Assembly: GCF_014297365.1 (NCBI RefSeq)
Contig: NZ_JACOQD010000005.1
Coordinates: 62,001-126,000 of the forward strand
Direction of reading: 5' to 3'
From: Winogradskyella echinorum
Lineage (GTDB): Bacteria > Bacteroidota > Bacteroidia > Flavobacteriales > Flavobacteriaceae
Length of the DNA stretch: 64,000 nucleotides
How positions within the stretch are numbered: the stretch's first letter is position 1; every line of letters starts with the position of its first letter. The notes under the pieces are model-generated. The model was not told the origin of the DNA. It saw nothing but the letters and a program-made list of their open reading frames with translations, and made no database searches. The position numbers and the translations under genes were made by a program. Of this stretch, positions 56,859 through 64,000 are shown in pieces.

Positions 56859-58814
56859 TTACTCCTCTTCTTCTGTTTTAACTTCAGAAACAGCCTCCTT
56901 GTTATCATAAGGACGTTTACCAAATATTTTTTCGAGGTTATCTTTAAAAATAACTTCCTTATCTAACAATACTTCTGCTAACTCTGTAAGCTTATCCTTA
57001 TGCTGCTCTAAGAGTTTTACAGCGCGTTCGTATTGCTCTTCTATGATGTCAGATATCTCTTTGTCAATAAGTTCTGCAGTTTGTTCACTATAAGGTTTTG
57101 TGAATCCATATTCTGATTGTCCTGAAGAATCGTAATAAGTTAAGTTACCAACTTTATCACTAAGACCATAAATAGTTACCATGGCTCTAGCTTGTTTTGT
57201 TACTTTCTCTAAGTCGCTTAATGCACCTGTAGAAATTTTATCAAAAATTACTTTTTCTGCAGCTCTACCACCTAATGCAGCACACATTTCGTCTAGCATT
57301 TGTTCTGGTCTAACAATTAATCTTTCTTCTGGTAAATACCAAGCAGCACCAAGAGAACGTCCTCTAGGAACAATAGTTACTTTTACAAGTGGAGCAGCAT
57401 GCTCTAACATCCAACTTACGGTTGCATGACCAGCTTCATGGAAAGCAACAGCTCGCTTTTCTTCTGGTGTTATAATCTTATTTTTCTTTTCTAAACCACC
57501 GATAATTCTATCTACAGCATCAAGGAAATCTTGCTTATTAACTGCTTTTTTACCTTTTCTTGCAGCAATTAAAGCAGCTTCGTTACAAACGTTAGCTATA
57601 TCTGCACCAGAAAAACCAGGTGTTTGTTTAGCTAAGAAGTCTATATCTAGAGTTTCTTCTTTTTTAAGTGGACGTAGGTGTACTTCAAAAATTTCTTTAC
57701 GTTCTCTAACGTCTGGAAGATCTACATAAATCTGTCTATCAAAACGACCAGCTCGCATTAGTGCGCTATCTAAAACATCAGCTCTGTTAGTTGCTGCTAA
57801 TACAATAACGTTTGTATTAGTACCAAAACCATCCATTTCTGTTAATAATTGGTTTAAGGTGTTTTCACGCTCGTCATTAGAACCAGAGAAATTATTTTTA
57901 CCTCTTGCTCTACCTATAGCATCAATTTCATCAATAAATATAATTGAAGGAGATTTTTCTTTAGCTTGTTTAAAAAGATCTCTTACACGAGATGCACCTA
58001 CACCAACAAACATTTCAACAAAATCCGAACCAGATAATGAGAAAAACGGCACTTTAGCTTCACCTGCAACAGCTTTTGCTAATAATGTTTTACCTGTACC
58101 TGGAGGTCCTACAAGTAATGCTCCTTTTGGAATTTTACCACCTAAGGCAGTATATTTTTCTGGGAATTTTAAGAAATCAACAATCTCTTGTACTTCTTCT
58201 TTAGCACCTTCTAAGCCAGCAACATCTTTAAAAGAAGTCTTAGTATCAGATTTTTCATCGAAGAGTTTCGCTTTAGATTTTCCGATATTAAAAATCTGTC
58301 CACCAGCTCCACCACCTCCACCAGAAGACATACGTCGCATTATAAATATCCAAATACCAATAATTAATACAAAAGGTAGAAGTGTAATTAACAAATCGCC
58401 CCAAACATTCTGTTCAGTATCAAAACCAACTTCTGTTGTTAAGTTGTTTTCAGCTTTTATTCTATTTATTTCTTCCTGAAATAGTTTTAGGTCACCAAAC
58501 TCAAATTTATAATTTGGTATAGGTGAAACCGAAGGTAGAATAGTTTTTGGTTTTGAATTTTTATGAACCTCTAGTTTTTGCGCTGCATCAGTTAAATAAA
58601 CACGTGCAATACGGTTGTTTATAATCTCTACTTTATCAACCTCCCCATTTCTTAAATAGTTAAAAAACTCTGTTGGTGTTGTCTTGCTACCCGAAGAATC
58701 TCCAAAACCACCAGAAAATAGCTGAATAGCCAAAAATACAGCGATAATAATTCCGTAAATCCAATACGGACTTACCTTAGGTTTCTTGTTTAAATTTTTA
58801 TTGTCTTTTGCCAT
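56859..58814 (-). CDS. ftsH: ATP-dependent zinc metalloprotease FtsH
   Basis: 651 residues. Two membrane segments (about 17-34 and 142-160) flank a periplasmic domain; AAA core with Walker A GPPGTGKT (236-243), Walker B IIFIDEIDAIG and the second region of homology AATNRADVLDSALMRAGRFD; zinc site HEAGH (459-463). The acidic tail (EAVSEVKTEEEE) is usual. It degrades membrane and regulatory proteins and lies 30 nt after rsfS, likely co-transcribed. Confidence 0.97.
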   Translation of the reverse strand: MAKDNKNLNKKPKVSPYWIYGIIIAVFLAIQLFSGGFGDSSGSKTTPTEFFNYLRNGEVDKVEIINNRIARVYLTDAAQKLEVHKNSKPKTILPSVSPIPNYKFEFGDLKLFQEEINRIKAENNLTTEVGFDTEQNVWGDLLITLLPFVLIIGIWIFIMRRMSSGGGGGAGGQIFNIGKSKAKLFDEKSDTKTSFKDVAGLEGAKEEVQEIVDFLKFPEKYTALGGKIPKGALLVGPPGTGKTLLAKAVAGEAKVPFFSLSGSDFVEMFVGVGASRVRDLFKQAKEKSPSIIFIDEIDAIGRARGKNNFSGSNDERENTLNQLLTEMDGFGTNTNVIVLAATNRADVLDSALMRAGRFDRQIYVDLPDVRERKEIFEVHLRPLKKEETLDIDFLAKQTPGFSGADIANVCNEAALIAARKGKKAVNKQDFLDAVDRIIGGLEKKNKIITPEEKRAVAFHEAGHATVSWMLEHAAPLVKVTIVPRGRSLGAAWYLPEERLIVRPEQMLDEMCAALGGRAAEKVIFDKISTGALSDLEKVTKQARAMVTIYGLSDKVGNLTYYDSSGQSEYGFTKPYSEQTAELIDKEISDIIEEQYERAVKLLEQHKDKLTELAEVLLDKEVIFKDNLEKIFGKRPYDNKEAVSEVKTEEEE

Positions 58815-58844
58815 CTTGCTGCCGCAAACGCGGTAATCTTTTTT

Positions 58845-59216
58845 TTAGTAACTCGTTTCTATTTGGGTGGTTTTAGCGTCTCCCCAAAGACTTTCAATAT
58901 CGTAGTATTCTCTAATTTGTTTTTGAAAAACATGAACTACCACATTAACATAATCCATTAATACCCATTCTGCATTATCAGTTCCCTCAATATGCCATGG
59001 TTTATCTTTTAAGGTTTTGCTAACTTGTTTTTGTATGGAATTGACGATTGCGTTAACTTGTGTATTAGAAGTACCTTCACAAACAATAAAATAATCACAA
59101 ACCGTATTTTCTATTTCTCTTAAATCTAAAATTGTAATCTCTTTTCCTTTAACCTCTTCTATACCTCCAATAATAGTTGTAATGAGTTGGTCTGCATTGG
59201 TTTTTTCTTTCGTCAT
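58845..59216 (-). CDS. rsfS: ribosomal silencing factor RsfS
   Basis: 123 residues. ILDLREIENTVCDYFIVCEG, TSNTQVNAIVNSIQKQV, and PWHIEGTDNAEWVLMDYVNV with VHVFQKQIREYYDIESLW, the complete DUF143/RsfS domain. It binds L14 and keeps 50S subunits from joining 30S in poor growth. Confidence 0.95.
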   Translation of the reverse strand: MTKEKTNADQLITTIIGGIEEVKGKEITILDLREIENTVCDYFIVCEGTSNTQVNAIVNSIQKQVSKTLKDKPWHIEGTDNAEWVLMDYVNVVVHVFQKQIREYYDIESLWGDAKTTQIETSY

Positions 59217-59236
59217 TAAATTGAATTAAATTTATG

Positions 59237-59244
59237 CAAAGTTA
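59237..59244 (-). promoter_or_regulatory. -7 element of rsfS-ftsH
   Basis: Minus strand TAACTTTG, 20 nt upstream of the rsfS start, matching TAnnTTTG. The -33 box is unclear. Confidence 0.45.
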
Positions 59245-59310
59245 TTATTTTTTTAGTTCTTGTAACTCCTAATTGTCATAAGAAAACTATAAAATAAAAT
59301 TGTTTACTAA

Positions 59311-60042
59311 ATGTATATAATCAAACTTAATGCCATTGACTCTACAAATACCTACTTAAAAAGTTTGGCATTGGTTGCTTTACCTAAAGATTATACGGTT
59401 GTTATGGCAGAATCACAGACTGAAGGTAGAGGCCAAATGGGTAGTTTATGGCGAGCTGAAGCAGGTAAAAACCTCACAGTAAGTGTATTTAAGAAGGTGT
59501 CTTATCTTAAGATTGAACAACAATTTTATATTAGTATGGCGGTTTCTTTGGCAATTTGTAAAGCTTTAAAAACATTAAAAATACCGAAATTACACATTAA
59601 ATGGCCTAACGACATTTTGTCAGCAGACAAGAAATTATGTGGGATTTTAATTGAAAATGTCATAAAAAACAACAAAATGCAAGGCACCATTATTGGTTTT
59701 GGACTCAATGTAAATCAGAAAAATTATAATGAATTGCCACAAGCATCTTCTCTAAGTTTACTAACAGGTGTTCTATATAATAAGGATGAAATATTATCTG
59801 ATATTTTGAATCAATTTCAGTATTATTTTAAAATGTTAGAAGCTAAAAAATTCAACGAAATTAAATTTGAATACGAAACCCTTCTTTTTAGAAAAGAAAA
59901 ACCATCAACATTTAAAACAAAAGATAATACTACTTTTTCTGGTATCATTAAAGGTGTTACAGAAAACGGAATGTTAAACGTTTGGACTGAAGATGAAATT
60001 ATAAAAACTTTCGATCTAAAAGAAGTTAGCTTACTATATTAA
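59311..60042 (+). CDS. birA: biotin--[acetyl-CoA-carboxylase] ligase
   Basis: 243 residues, the class without the N-terminal DNA-binding domain. AIDSTNTYLKSLA, the nucleotide loop AESQTEGRGQMGSLWRAEAG, IKWPNDILSADKKLCGILIE, and IGFGLNVNQ. It biotinylates carboxylase carrier proteins; without a helix-turn-helix it is not a repressor. Divergent from rsfS and overlapping the next gene by 4 nt tail to tail. Confidence 0.95.
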   Translation: MYIIKLNAIDSTNTYLKSLALVALPKDYTVVMAESQTEGRGQMGSLWRAEAGKNLTVSVFKKVSYLKIEQQFYISMAVSLAICKALKTLKIPKLHIKWPNDILSADKKLCGILIENVIKNNKMQGTIIGFGLNVNQKNYNELPQASSLSLLTGVLYNKDEILSDILNQFQYYFKMLEAKKFNEIKFEYETLLFRKEKPSTFKTKDNTTFSGIIKGVTENGMLNVWTEDEIIKTFDLKEVSLLY

Positions 60043-60434
60043 ATAGCTGTTGTCATATTTGTAGCTAAAGTTTCGATAAATTTGCTGATAGGCCCTTTTA
60101 TCATCATTGCCATCATTGCATTAAATTCGCCATTAAAACTTAACTTTACTTCACTTTTATCAGCTTCTATTTCATTAATATCTGCAGTTAAAGAAAAGTC
60201 TAATTTTCCACCAGCTGCGCCTAAAACTATTTTACTGTTTGGAGTTGCTTCTTTTTTCTTTAAAACAATTTCTGGCATGCCTTTTAGCGCAAAAAGAAAT
60301 TTATCGTTTTCTAAAACTTCAAACTTGCTAATGTTTTCTGGCATTAAGCTTTCAAAATTTTTAACATCAGATAAAAAGTTGAATGTATCTTCTGCTGATT
60401 TATCTATAGTAACTTGTGGTGATTGTAAATTCAT
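60039..60434 (-). CDS. SRPBCC family protein
   Basis: 131 residues. SAEDTFNFLSDVKNFESLMP, KFLFALKGMPEIVLKKKEAT, and PISKFIETLATNMTTAI, the START/SRPBCC cavity fold (polyketide-cyclase-like). No active-site motif; binds a small hydrophobic ligand by analogy. Between birA and pyrE, a place it seems to keep in flavobacteria. Confidence 0.8.
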   Translation of the reverse strand: MNLQSPQVTIDKSAEDTFNFLSDVKNFESLMPENISKFEVLENDKFLFALKGMPEIVLKKKEATPNSKIVLGAAGGKLDFSLTADINEIEADKSEVKLSFNGEFNAMMAMMIKGPISKFIETLATNMTTAI

Positions 60435-60473
60435 GTTTAATAATGTTAAGTTGTTTATTTGTTTATGCGTTAA

Positions 60474-60514
60474 GTTGATGTCGTTTATATTTTAATGGAT
60501 TTAAACGAATCAAC
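60474..60514. promoter_or_regulatory. imperfect hairpin between pyrE and the SRPBCC gene
   Basis: GTTGAT-g-TCGTTTA (60474-60487) pairs with TAAACGA-ATCAAC (60502-60514) with one bulged base. Downstream of the pyrE stop. It lacks a T tract, so it may be a weak transcript end or a processing site. Confidence 0.35.
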
Positions 60515-60539
60515 AACTAAACGACTCAACGATAATATA

Positions 60540-61184
60540 TCAATTAGCGTTCCATTCGCTTGGATTGGCATTCCATTGTGCTAAAATGTCTTGCTGTTGT
60601 TCAGTTATATAATTAGTGTCTAAGGCTTGTTCTAATAAGTTTTCGTAATTGCCAAGCGTATATAATTCAATATTAGCTTCTTCAAAATTCTTCTTAGCTA
60701 CATCAAAACCATAAGAGAAAATTGCAACCATACCTTTTACATTAACTTCAGCTTCTTTTAAGGCCTTAACAGCGTTAAGACTACTTTTTCCGGTACTTAT
60801 TAAGTCTTCTACAACAATTACATTTTGGCCTTTTTCTATATAACCTTCTACTTGGTTTTGGCGACCATGTTTTTTAGCCTCTGGTCTTACGTATACAAAT
60901 GGCAGATTTAAATAGTCTGCAACTAATGCACCAACACCAATAGCACCTGTAGCAACACCTGCTATAACATCTGGTTTTCCATAAAGCTTTTCTATATGGT
61001 TAGCCATCGTTTCTCTAATATAATTTCTAATTAGAGGGTATGACAATACAATTCTGTTATCACAGTATATTGGTGATTTCCAGCCAGAAGCCCAAGTAAA
61101 TGGGTTTTCGGGTTCTAATTTAATTGCATTTATTTGCAATAAAACTTCGGCTGTTTTTTTTGCGGTTTCTTTATTAAAAATCAT
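60540..61184 (-). CDS. pyrE: orotate phosphoribosyltransferase
   Basis: 214 residues. FTWASGWKSPIYCDNRIVLS, GVATGAIGVGALVADYLNLP, VRPEAKKHGRQNQVEG and the PRPP motif VVVEDLISTGKSS. It makes OMP in pyrimidine synthesis. TATTTTTG lies 4 nt before the ATG on this strand. Confidence 0.97.
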   Translation of the reverse strand: MIFNKETAKKTAEVLLQINAIKLEPENPFTWASGWKSPIYCDNRIVLSYPLIRNYIRETMANHIEKLYGKPDVIAGVATGAIGVGALVADYLNLPFVYVRPEAKKHGRQNQVEGYIEKGQNVIVVEDLISTGKSSLNAVKALKEAEVNVKGMVAIFSYGFDVAKKNFEEANIELYTLGNYENLLEQALDTNYITEQQQDILAQWNANPSEWNAN

Positions 61185-61188
61185 GATG

Positions 61189-61217
61189 CAAAAATAATGA
61201 ATTTTGAAGGTTACAAA
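61189..61217 (-). promoter_or_regulatory. pyrE promoter next to the start codon
   Basis: Minus strand TTTG (61214-61217), 17-nt spacer, TATTTTTG (61189-61196), then CATC and the ATG. A reasonable match that would give a transcript beginning at or very near the AUG. Confidence 0.45.
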
Positions 61218-61304
61218 ATTTTAAATGAAATTAATTTTCATTTCAAATACTTTCTCATAAAAAATAATATTTTTACAAAAGTAATGTTGTAACAGACCCT
61301 ATCC

Positions 61305-61886
61305 ATGCACACTATTTATGTAGGTGATAAACCTATAATATTAACAACTAAAACAGATAAAGAAGGGGATTTTAAATCCTACCTTTTAAAGTCTGCTAAT
61401 ATTGGTAAGATAATTAAGGCTTTAAATACAACAGATTTAAAATCTGTACATTTAATTCACAAAAATCCTGATAAGCTTTTACCAAAATTTCTAAAATTAT
61501 TACCTAATGTTATTGCAGGTGGTGGTAAGGCTTACAATGCTAAAAATGAAATTCTTTTTATTTATCGTAATGATAAATGGGATCTGCCAAAAGGTAAAGC
61601 AGAACGTAAAGAAAGTATTGAGCAAACTGCCATACGAGAAGTGGAAGAGGAGACAGGTGTTACAGGTCTTAAAATTGTTAAGCCATTACCAATAACCTAC
61701 CATATTTTTAAGCGTAATGGAAAGCACAAAATTAAAGTAACCTATTGGTTTGAAATGAAAACCGATTTTGAAGGTAAACTTTACCCTCAAGAAAACGAAG
61801 GTATCACTAAAGTAGAATGGTTAGACGCTAAGGCTTCTCAAAAAGCTTTAGAGAATAGTTATGCTAATATTAGGGTTTTGGTTTAG
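61305..61886 (+). CDS. NUDIX hydrolase
   Basis: 193 residues. The NUDIX box is complete: GKAERKESIEQTAIREVEEE then TGV, fitting G-x5-E-x7-REUxEExGU. The N-terminal 65 residues (YVGDKPIILTTKTDKEGDF) are a separate domain seen in flavobacterial homologues as I recall. It hydrolyses a nucleoside-diphosphate-linked compound; the substrate is unknown. The last 17 nt overlap the convergent lipoprotein gene. Confidence 0.9.
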   Translation: MHTIYVGDKPIILTTKTDKEGDFKSYLLKSANIGKIIKALNTTDLKSVHLIHKNPDKLLPKFLKLLPNVIAGGGKAYNAKNEILFIYRNDKWDLPKGKAERKESIEQTAIREVEEETGVTGLKIVKPLPITYHIFKRNGKHKIKVTYWFEMKTDFEGKLYPQENEGITKVEWLDAKASQKALENSYANIRVLV

Positions 61887-62733
61887 ATTCGTTAACGTTG
61901 TTGTGTACGGTTATTAATTTCTTTTTCGTTACTGTGTCGTTCAAAATGTCCTTCGTGATTATCAATTCCGTATTTTCATATTTACTATTTTCATAAATAG
62001 ATTCCGATGCTTTTTTTATCGTATCATTTATTTTTAAGTATAGTATTTCAGATTTTATTTTTTCGTTACTATCATAAGTAGAAATTGTAATTCTAAATGG
62101 CTCTTTGAATTCATAAGTTGATTCAATCATTTTTCCATTTAGGTATTTCATTTTTCGTTTTTGCAAAGTGTCATTGTCAAATATCAAATATCCGAGTACA
62201 GGTTTCCCTTTTTTATTATATTCTGTATAGTCCAGAGAATTAATAGAATCTGTTTTAGATGTTATGAATAAACTTTCTTTTTTTCCATCACTATCATATT
62301 TGTAATCATAATTCATAGAGATTGTGTCATTTGGACTTTCAGAAGCTATACTTATCATTTGAGCGTTGACAATTTCATTGTCTTTATTAACAAAGGTTTG
62401 AAAGATTGATTTATATTCTTCATTTATTTTAGTTTCTCGATAAAATAAATCTTCATCATTCCGGAAATAACTTTGTTGTATTGGCTGTCCATCTACTTTA
62501 GGTAAATATTCTATTAATGTGTAAAGGATTTTTTCATTTTTATCTGTTTTAGTTTTGACAATTGAAATTGTATCAATAATGTTTTCGTTATCATCGATTG
62601 AAACTTCAAATGTGGTTTTGCTAAATTTCAATTTGTCTATTTTCTTAATAAGAGCTTTGTTATCAATCAAAAGGTCAGATTGACAAGTTTGAATTGTGAT
62701 TATTAGTACTAATAATAGTAGACTTTTTCTCAA
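61870..62733 (-). CDS. putative lipoprotein of unknown function (TTG start)
   Basis: 287 residues if the TTG at 62733 is used, giving (M)RKSLLLLVLIITIQTC with a lipobox-like cysteine; there is no ATG before this leader, and a further TTG at 62763 would add ten polar residues in front of it. The mature part is strand-rich and repetitive (YDYKYDSDGKKESLFITSK; EYNKKGKPVLGYLIFDND), like YD-type or MORN-like antiparallel repeats, but no family is certain. Its 3' end overlaps the NUDIX gene. Confidence 0.65.
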   Translation of the reverse strand: MRKSLLLLVLIITIQTCQSDLLIDNKALIKKIDKLKFSKTTFEVSIDDNENIIDTISIVKTKTDKNEKILYTLIEYLPKVDGQPIQQSYFRNDEDLFYRETKINEEYKSIFQTFVNKDNEIVNAQMISIASESPNDTISMNYDYKYDSDGKKESLFITSKTDSINSLDYTEYNKKGKPVLGYLIFDNDTLQKRKMKYLNGKMIESTYEFKEPFRITISTYDSNEKIKSEILYLKINDTIKKASESIYENSKYENTELIITKDILNDTVTKKKLITVHNNVNESKPKP

Positions 62734-62769
62734 AGTTTGTTGGTTTGGATTAATTGTACACAACTTTAG

Positions 62770-62800
62770 TGATATAAGTCCGTTTTAATGACTTATATCA
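62770..62800. promoter_or_regulatory. perfect 11-bp palindrome between the M14 gene and the lipoprotein gene
   Basis: TGATATAAGTC (62770-62780), 9-nt loop, GACTTATATCA (62790-62800). No T tract on the minus-strand side, so it is not a standard terminator; an operator or an RNA-end structure are alternatives. Confidence 0.45.
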
Positions 62801-62841
62801 GCTGGTAACGCACTTAGTTCAAAGTTTTAGCAAAATCAAAC

Positions 62842-63999
62842 CTAGTTAATACGATACACAGGATACTGCAAATGCGCCTTCTCATAATTACCGCTTTGTT
62901 TATGTAACCAATCTAATTGTGCGTACCAATTATTAGCAAAGTCCTCGTCGTAACTAATTTTTACATTGTACTCTATTTGTAATTTAGGATTTGCTTTTAA
63001 CAATTGTTGTGCTTTGTCTTCCCACACATATGGTGAAAATCCTTCTTTTTGTTGTAAAATAGTATCGAAAAAATTCCAGTTAAAGAAAGAGTCTGGTGCA
63101 GTTGGTTCCAGTGTTTCTAATAAGTAGCGTATAGCATTTTGGTCTGTATTTACAATATAATCGCCCGCTCTAAATGTTACTTTTTCTATAGAGGATTTTA
63201 CTTTGGTTTTGTAATGTGCGTAATGACCTTCGTAAGCACTTCGTGTGGTTTGGTAATCAGCAATTTTGTAAGATTCAACACTTAGTACAGTGTCTTTTTT
63301 AATTTGAGTGAATTCTACATGGTTTAACTTTAATAATTCTATCACATTATGCCATCCTTGTGGAATAACATATGATTTCGGCACTGTTACGGAATCTGTA
63401 GGTTTAAAGTAATTTTGGTAAGTAACGTCTTTTGTAAATGGTTTTGTGGTGTCGTATTTTAAACGTTGCGCACCAGTTAAATCGCTCGGAATCATTACGC
63501 CTTCATAACCTTTAAATTTTAAAGTAGAGGATTGCGTTGTGTCAATAGCCCAAGTTAAAGGGTATGTCTTTCCGATAGTCCATGTTTTAGCTTGTTCTTG
63601 TCTTAACTGAGAGATTTTATCACCTTGCTCTTCAGTGATTTCAATCATACTTTTCATTAATTCATAAGTGCCTTCTACGCGTTGTTTGTATGGCTTCAGC
63701 ATATGCGTTTCTACCATCATACCAAGTGTATTAAACAACGTGGTATAACCTGTAGAATATCTAGGAGAGTCCATAAACTGAGAAAAACCAGATTCTGGTG
63801 TGCGATTAAAAACGTTAACATAAGGTGTAATATCCCAAGATTTAGCTTCTAGTTTTTGCTCTAACATTGGCATCATTTCGGTATGAATAAAGTTACCAAG
63901 TTTACCACCAAGTTTGTTGTGTTGTGTAAACAAGTGCGTTAATGTATATTGGTAATCTGCACCATTACTAACATGGTTATCTATAAAAACATCAGGTTG
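62842..63999 (-). CDS. M14 family zinc carboxypeptidase, C-terminal part (runs off right edge)
   Basis: 385 codons are visible and the frame stays open to the window edge, so the start lies outside; an internal TTG at 63933 is not the start. Upstream of it QPDVFIDNHVSNGADYQYT holds the histidine matching the third zinc ligand of M14 peptidases, and TLGMMVETHML holds the catalytic glutamate. The C-terminal 230 residues are a separate strand-rich region. The N-terminal zinc ligands (HxxE) are not in the window. Confidence 0.8.
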   Translation of the reverse strand, partial: QPDVFIDNHVSNGADYQYTLTHLFTQHNKLGGKLGNFIHTEMMPMLEQKLEAKSWDITPYVNVFNRTPESGFSQFMDSPRYSTGYTTLFNTLGMMVETHMLKPYKQRVEGTYELMKSMIEITEEQGDKISQLRQEQAKTWTIGKTYPLTWAIDTTQSSTLKFKGYEGVMIPSDLTGAQRLKYDTTKPFTKDVTYQNYFKPTDSVTVPKSYVIPQGWHNVIELLKLNHVEFTQIKKDTVLSVESYKIADYQTTRSAYEGHYAHYKTKVKSSIEKVTFRAGDYIVNTDQNAIRYLLETLEPTAPDSFFNWNFFDTILQQKEGFSPYVWEDKAQQLLKANPKLQIEYNVKISYDEDFANNWYAQLDWLHKQSGNYEKAHLQYPVYRIN

Positions 64000-64000
64000 T

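Noticed and set aside
57859..58479. 206-codon open frame on the plus strand opposite ftsH
   Set aside because: It is antisense to the strongly conserved AAA domain, has low-complexity serine/proline-rich translation and no start context; a shadow of ftsH codon use.
60082..60495. 137-codon open frame on the plus strand opposite the SRPBCC gene
   Set aside because: The minus-strand SRPBCC protein explains the region and has a family pattern; the plus frame has none.
63933..63999. Apparent start of the M14 protein at 63933
   Set aside because: The codon is an internal TTG; the frame continues upstream with conserved peptidase sequence to the window edge.

Overview
The window reads as a chromosomal segment of an AT-rich marine-type member of the Flavobacteriaceae (Bacteroidota), close to genera such as Winogradskyella, Psychroserpens or Olleya; the genus is inferred from general protein style only. 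Supporting signs: a SusC/SusD pair, Bacteroidota promoters (TTTG, about 19 nt, TAnnTTTG), almost no Shine-Dalgarno sequences, the gene order rpsL-rpsG-fusA-rpsJ-rplC without tuf, zinc-free S14 and L36, an mpl-type ligase, and the clusters rplQ-carA-eno-gltA and rsfS-ftsH-LUD-cdsA-psd-ACBP.

Layout. 1-2062 is the 5' part of a large alpha-2-macroglobulin-like gene running off the left edge. 2238-8418 holds a TPR protein and then a tight four-gene operon: a TetR-type regulator, an ABC exporter with a strikingly degenerate ATPase domain, an HlyD-like adaptor and a TolC-like channel. 8452-11380 holds mpl, a membrane protein with an ExbD/TolR-like C-terminal domain, and a displaced second copy of the mpl 3' end. 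11394-17481 is a leftward accessory stretch: a TPR protein, an orphan Imm53-like immunity protein, a large PLP enzyme, and the PaiB / dienelactone hydrolase / DUF1801 / DUF1569 group. 17532-21144 runs right (radC, a polysaccharide-deacetylase-like protein, a YjjG-type HAD phosphatase, a secreted protein). 21281-31594 has a lipoprotein, rarA, a rhomboid protease, rlmB, a SusD/SusC pair and an Omp85-family protein.

31754-49330 is the fused str-S10-spc-alpha ribosomal region, including two small genes, rpmD (43475-43654) and rpmJ (45843-45959). It is very compact, but several spacers are unusually long and carry hairpins: rpsJ-rplC, rpsN-rpsH, secY-infA, infA-rpmJ and rpsM-rpsK. A terminator followed by a fresh promoter between rpsK and rpsD separates rpsD-rpoA-rplQ from the upstream operon. 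49363-54418 carries carA, eno, gltA and an amidinotransferase-family hydrolase; the first three are each followed by a clear intrinsic terminator. 54424-59216 is the leftward rsfS-ftsH / LUD-cdsA-psd-ACBP group (protein quality control and phosphatidylethanolamine synthesis). 59311-64000 has birA, a SRPBCC protein, pyrE, a NUDIX hydrolase, a lipoprotein and the C-terminal part of an M14 carboxypeptidase cut by the right edge.

The most notable observations are the cargo gene bracketed by two mpl 3' ends (looks like integration at a gene end), the exporter whose ATPase domain keeps only Walker A intact, a palindrome on the TetR promoter, the structured spacers inside the ribosomal operon, and two families of small dispersed intergenic repeats. 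I saw no rRNA, tRNA, CRISPR array, transposase, integrase or replication origin, and no gene-free stretch longer than 300 bases.
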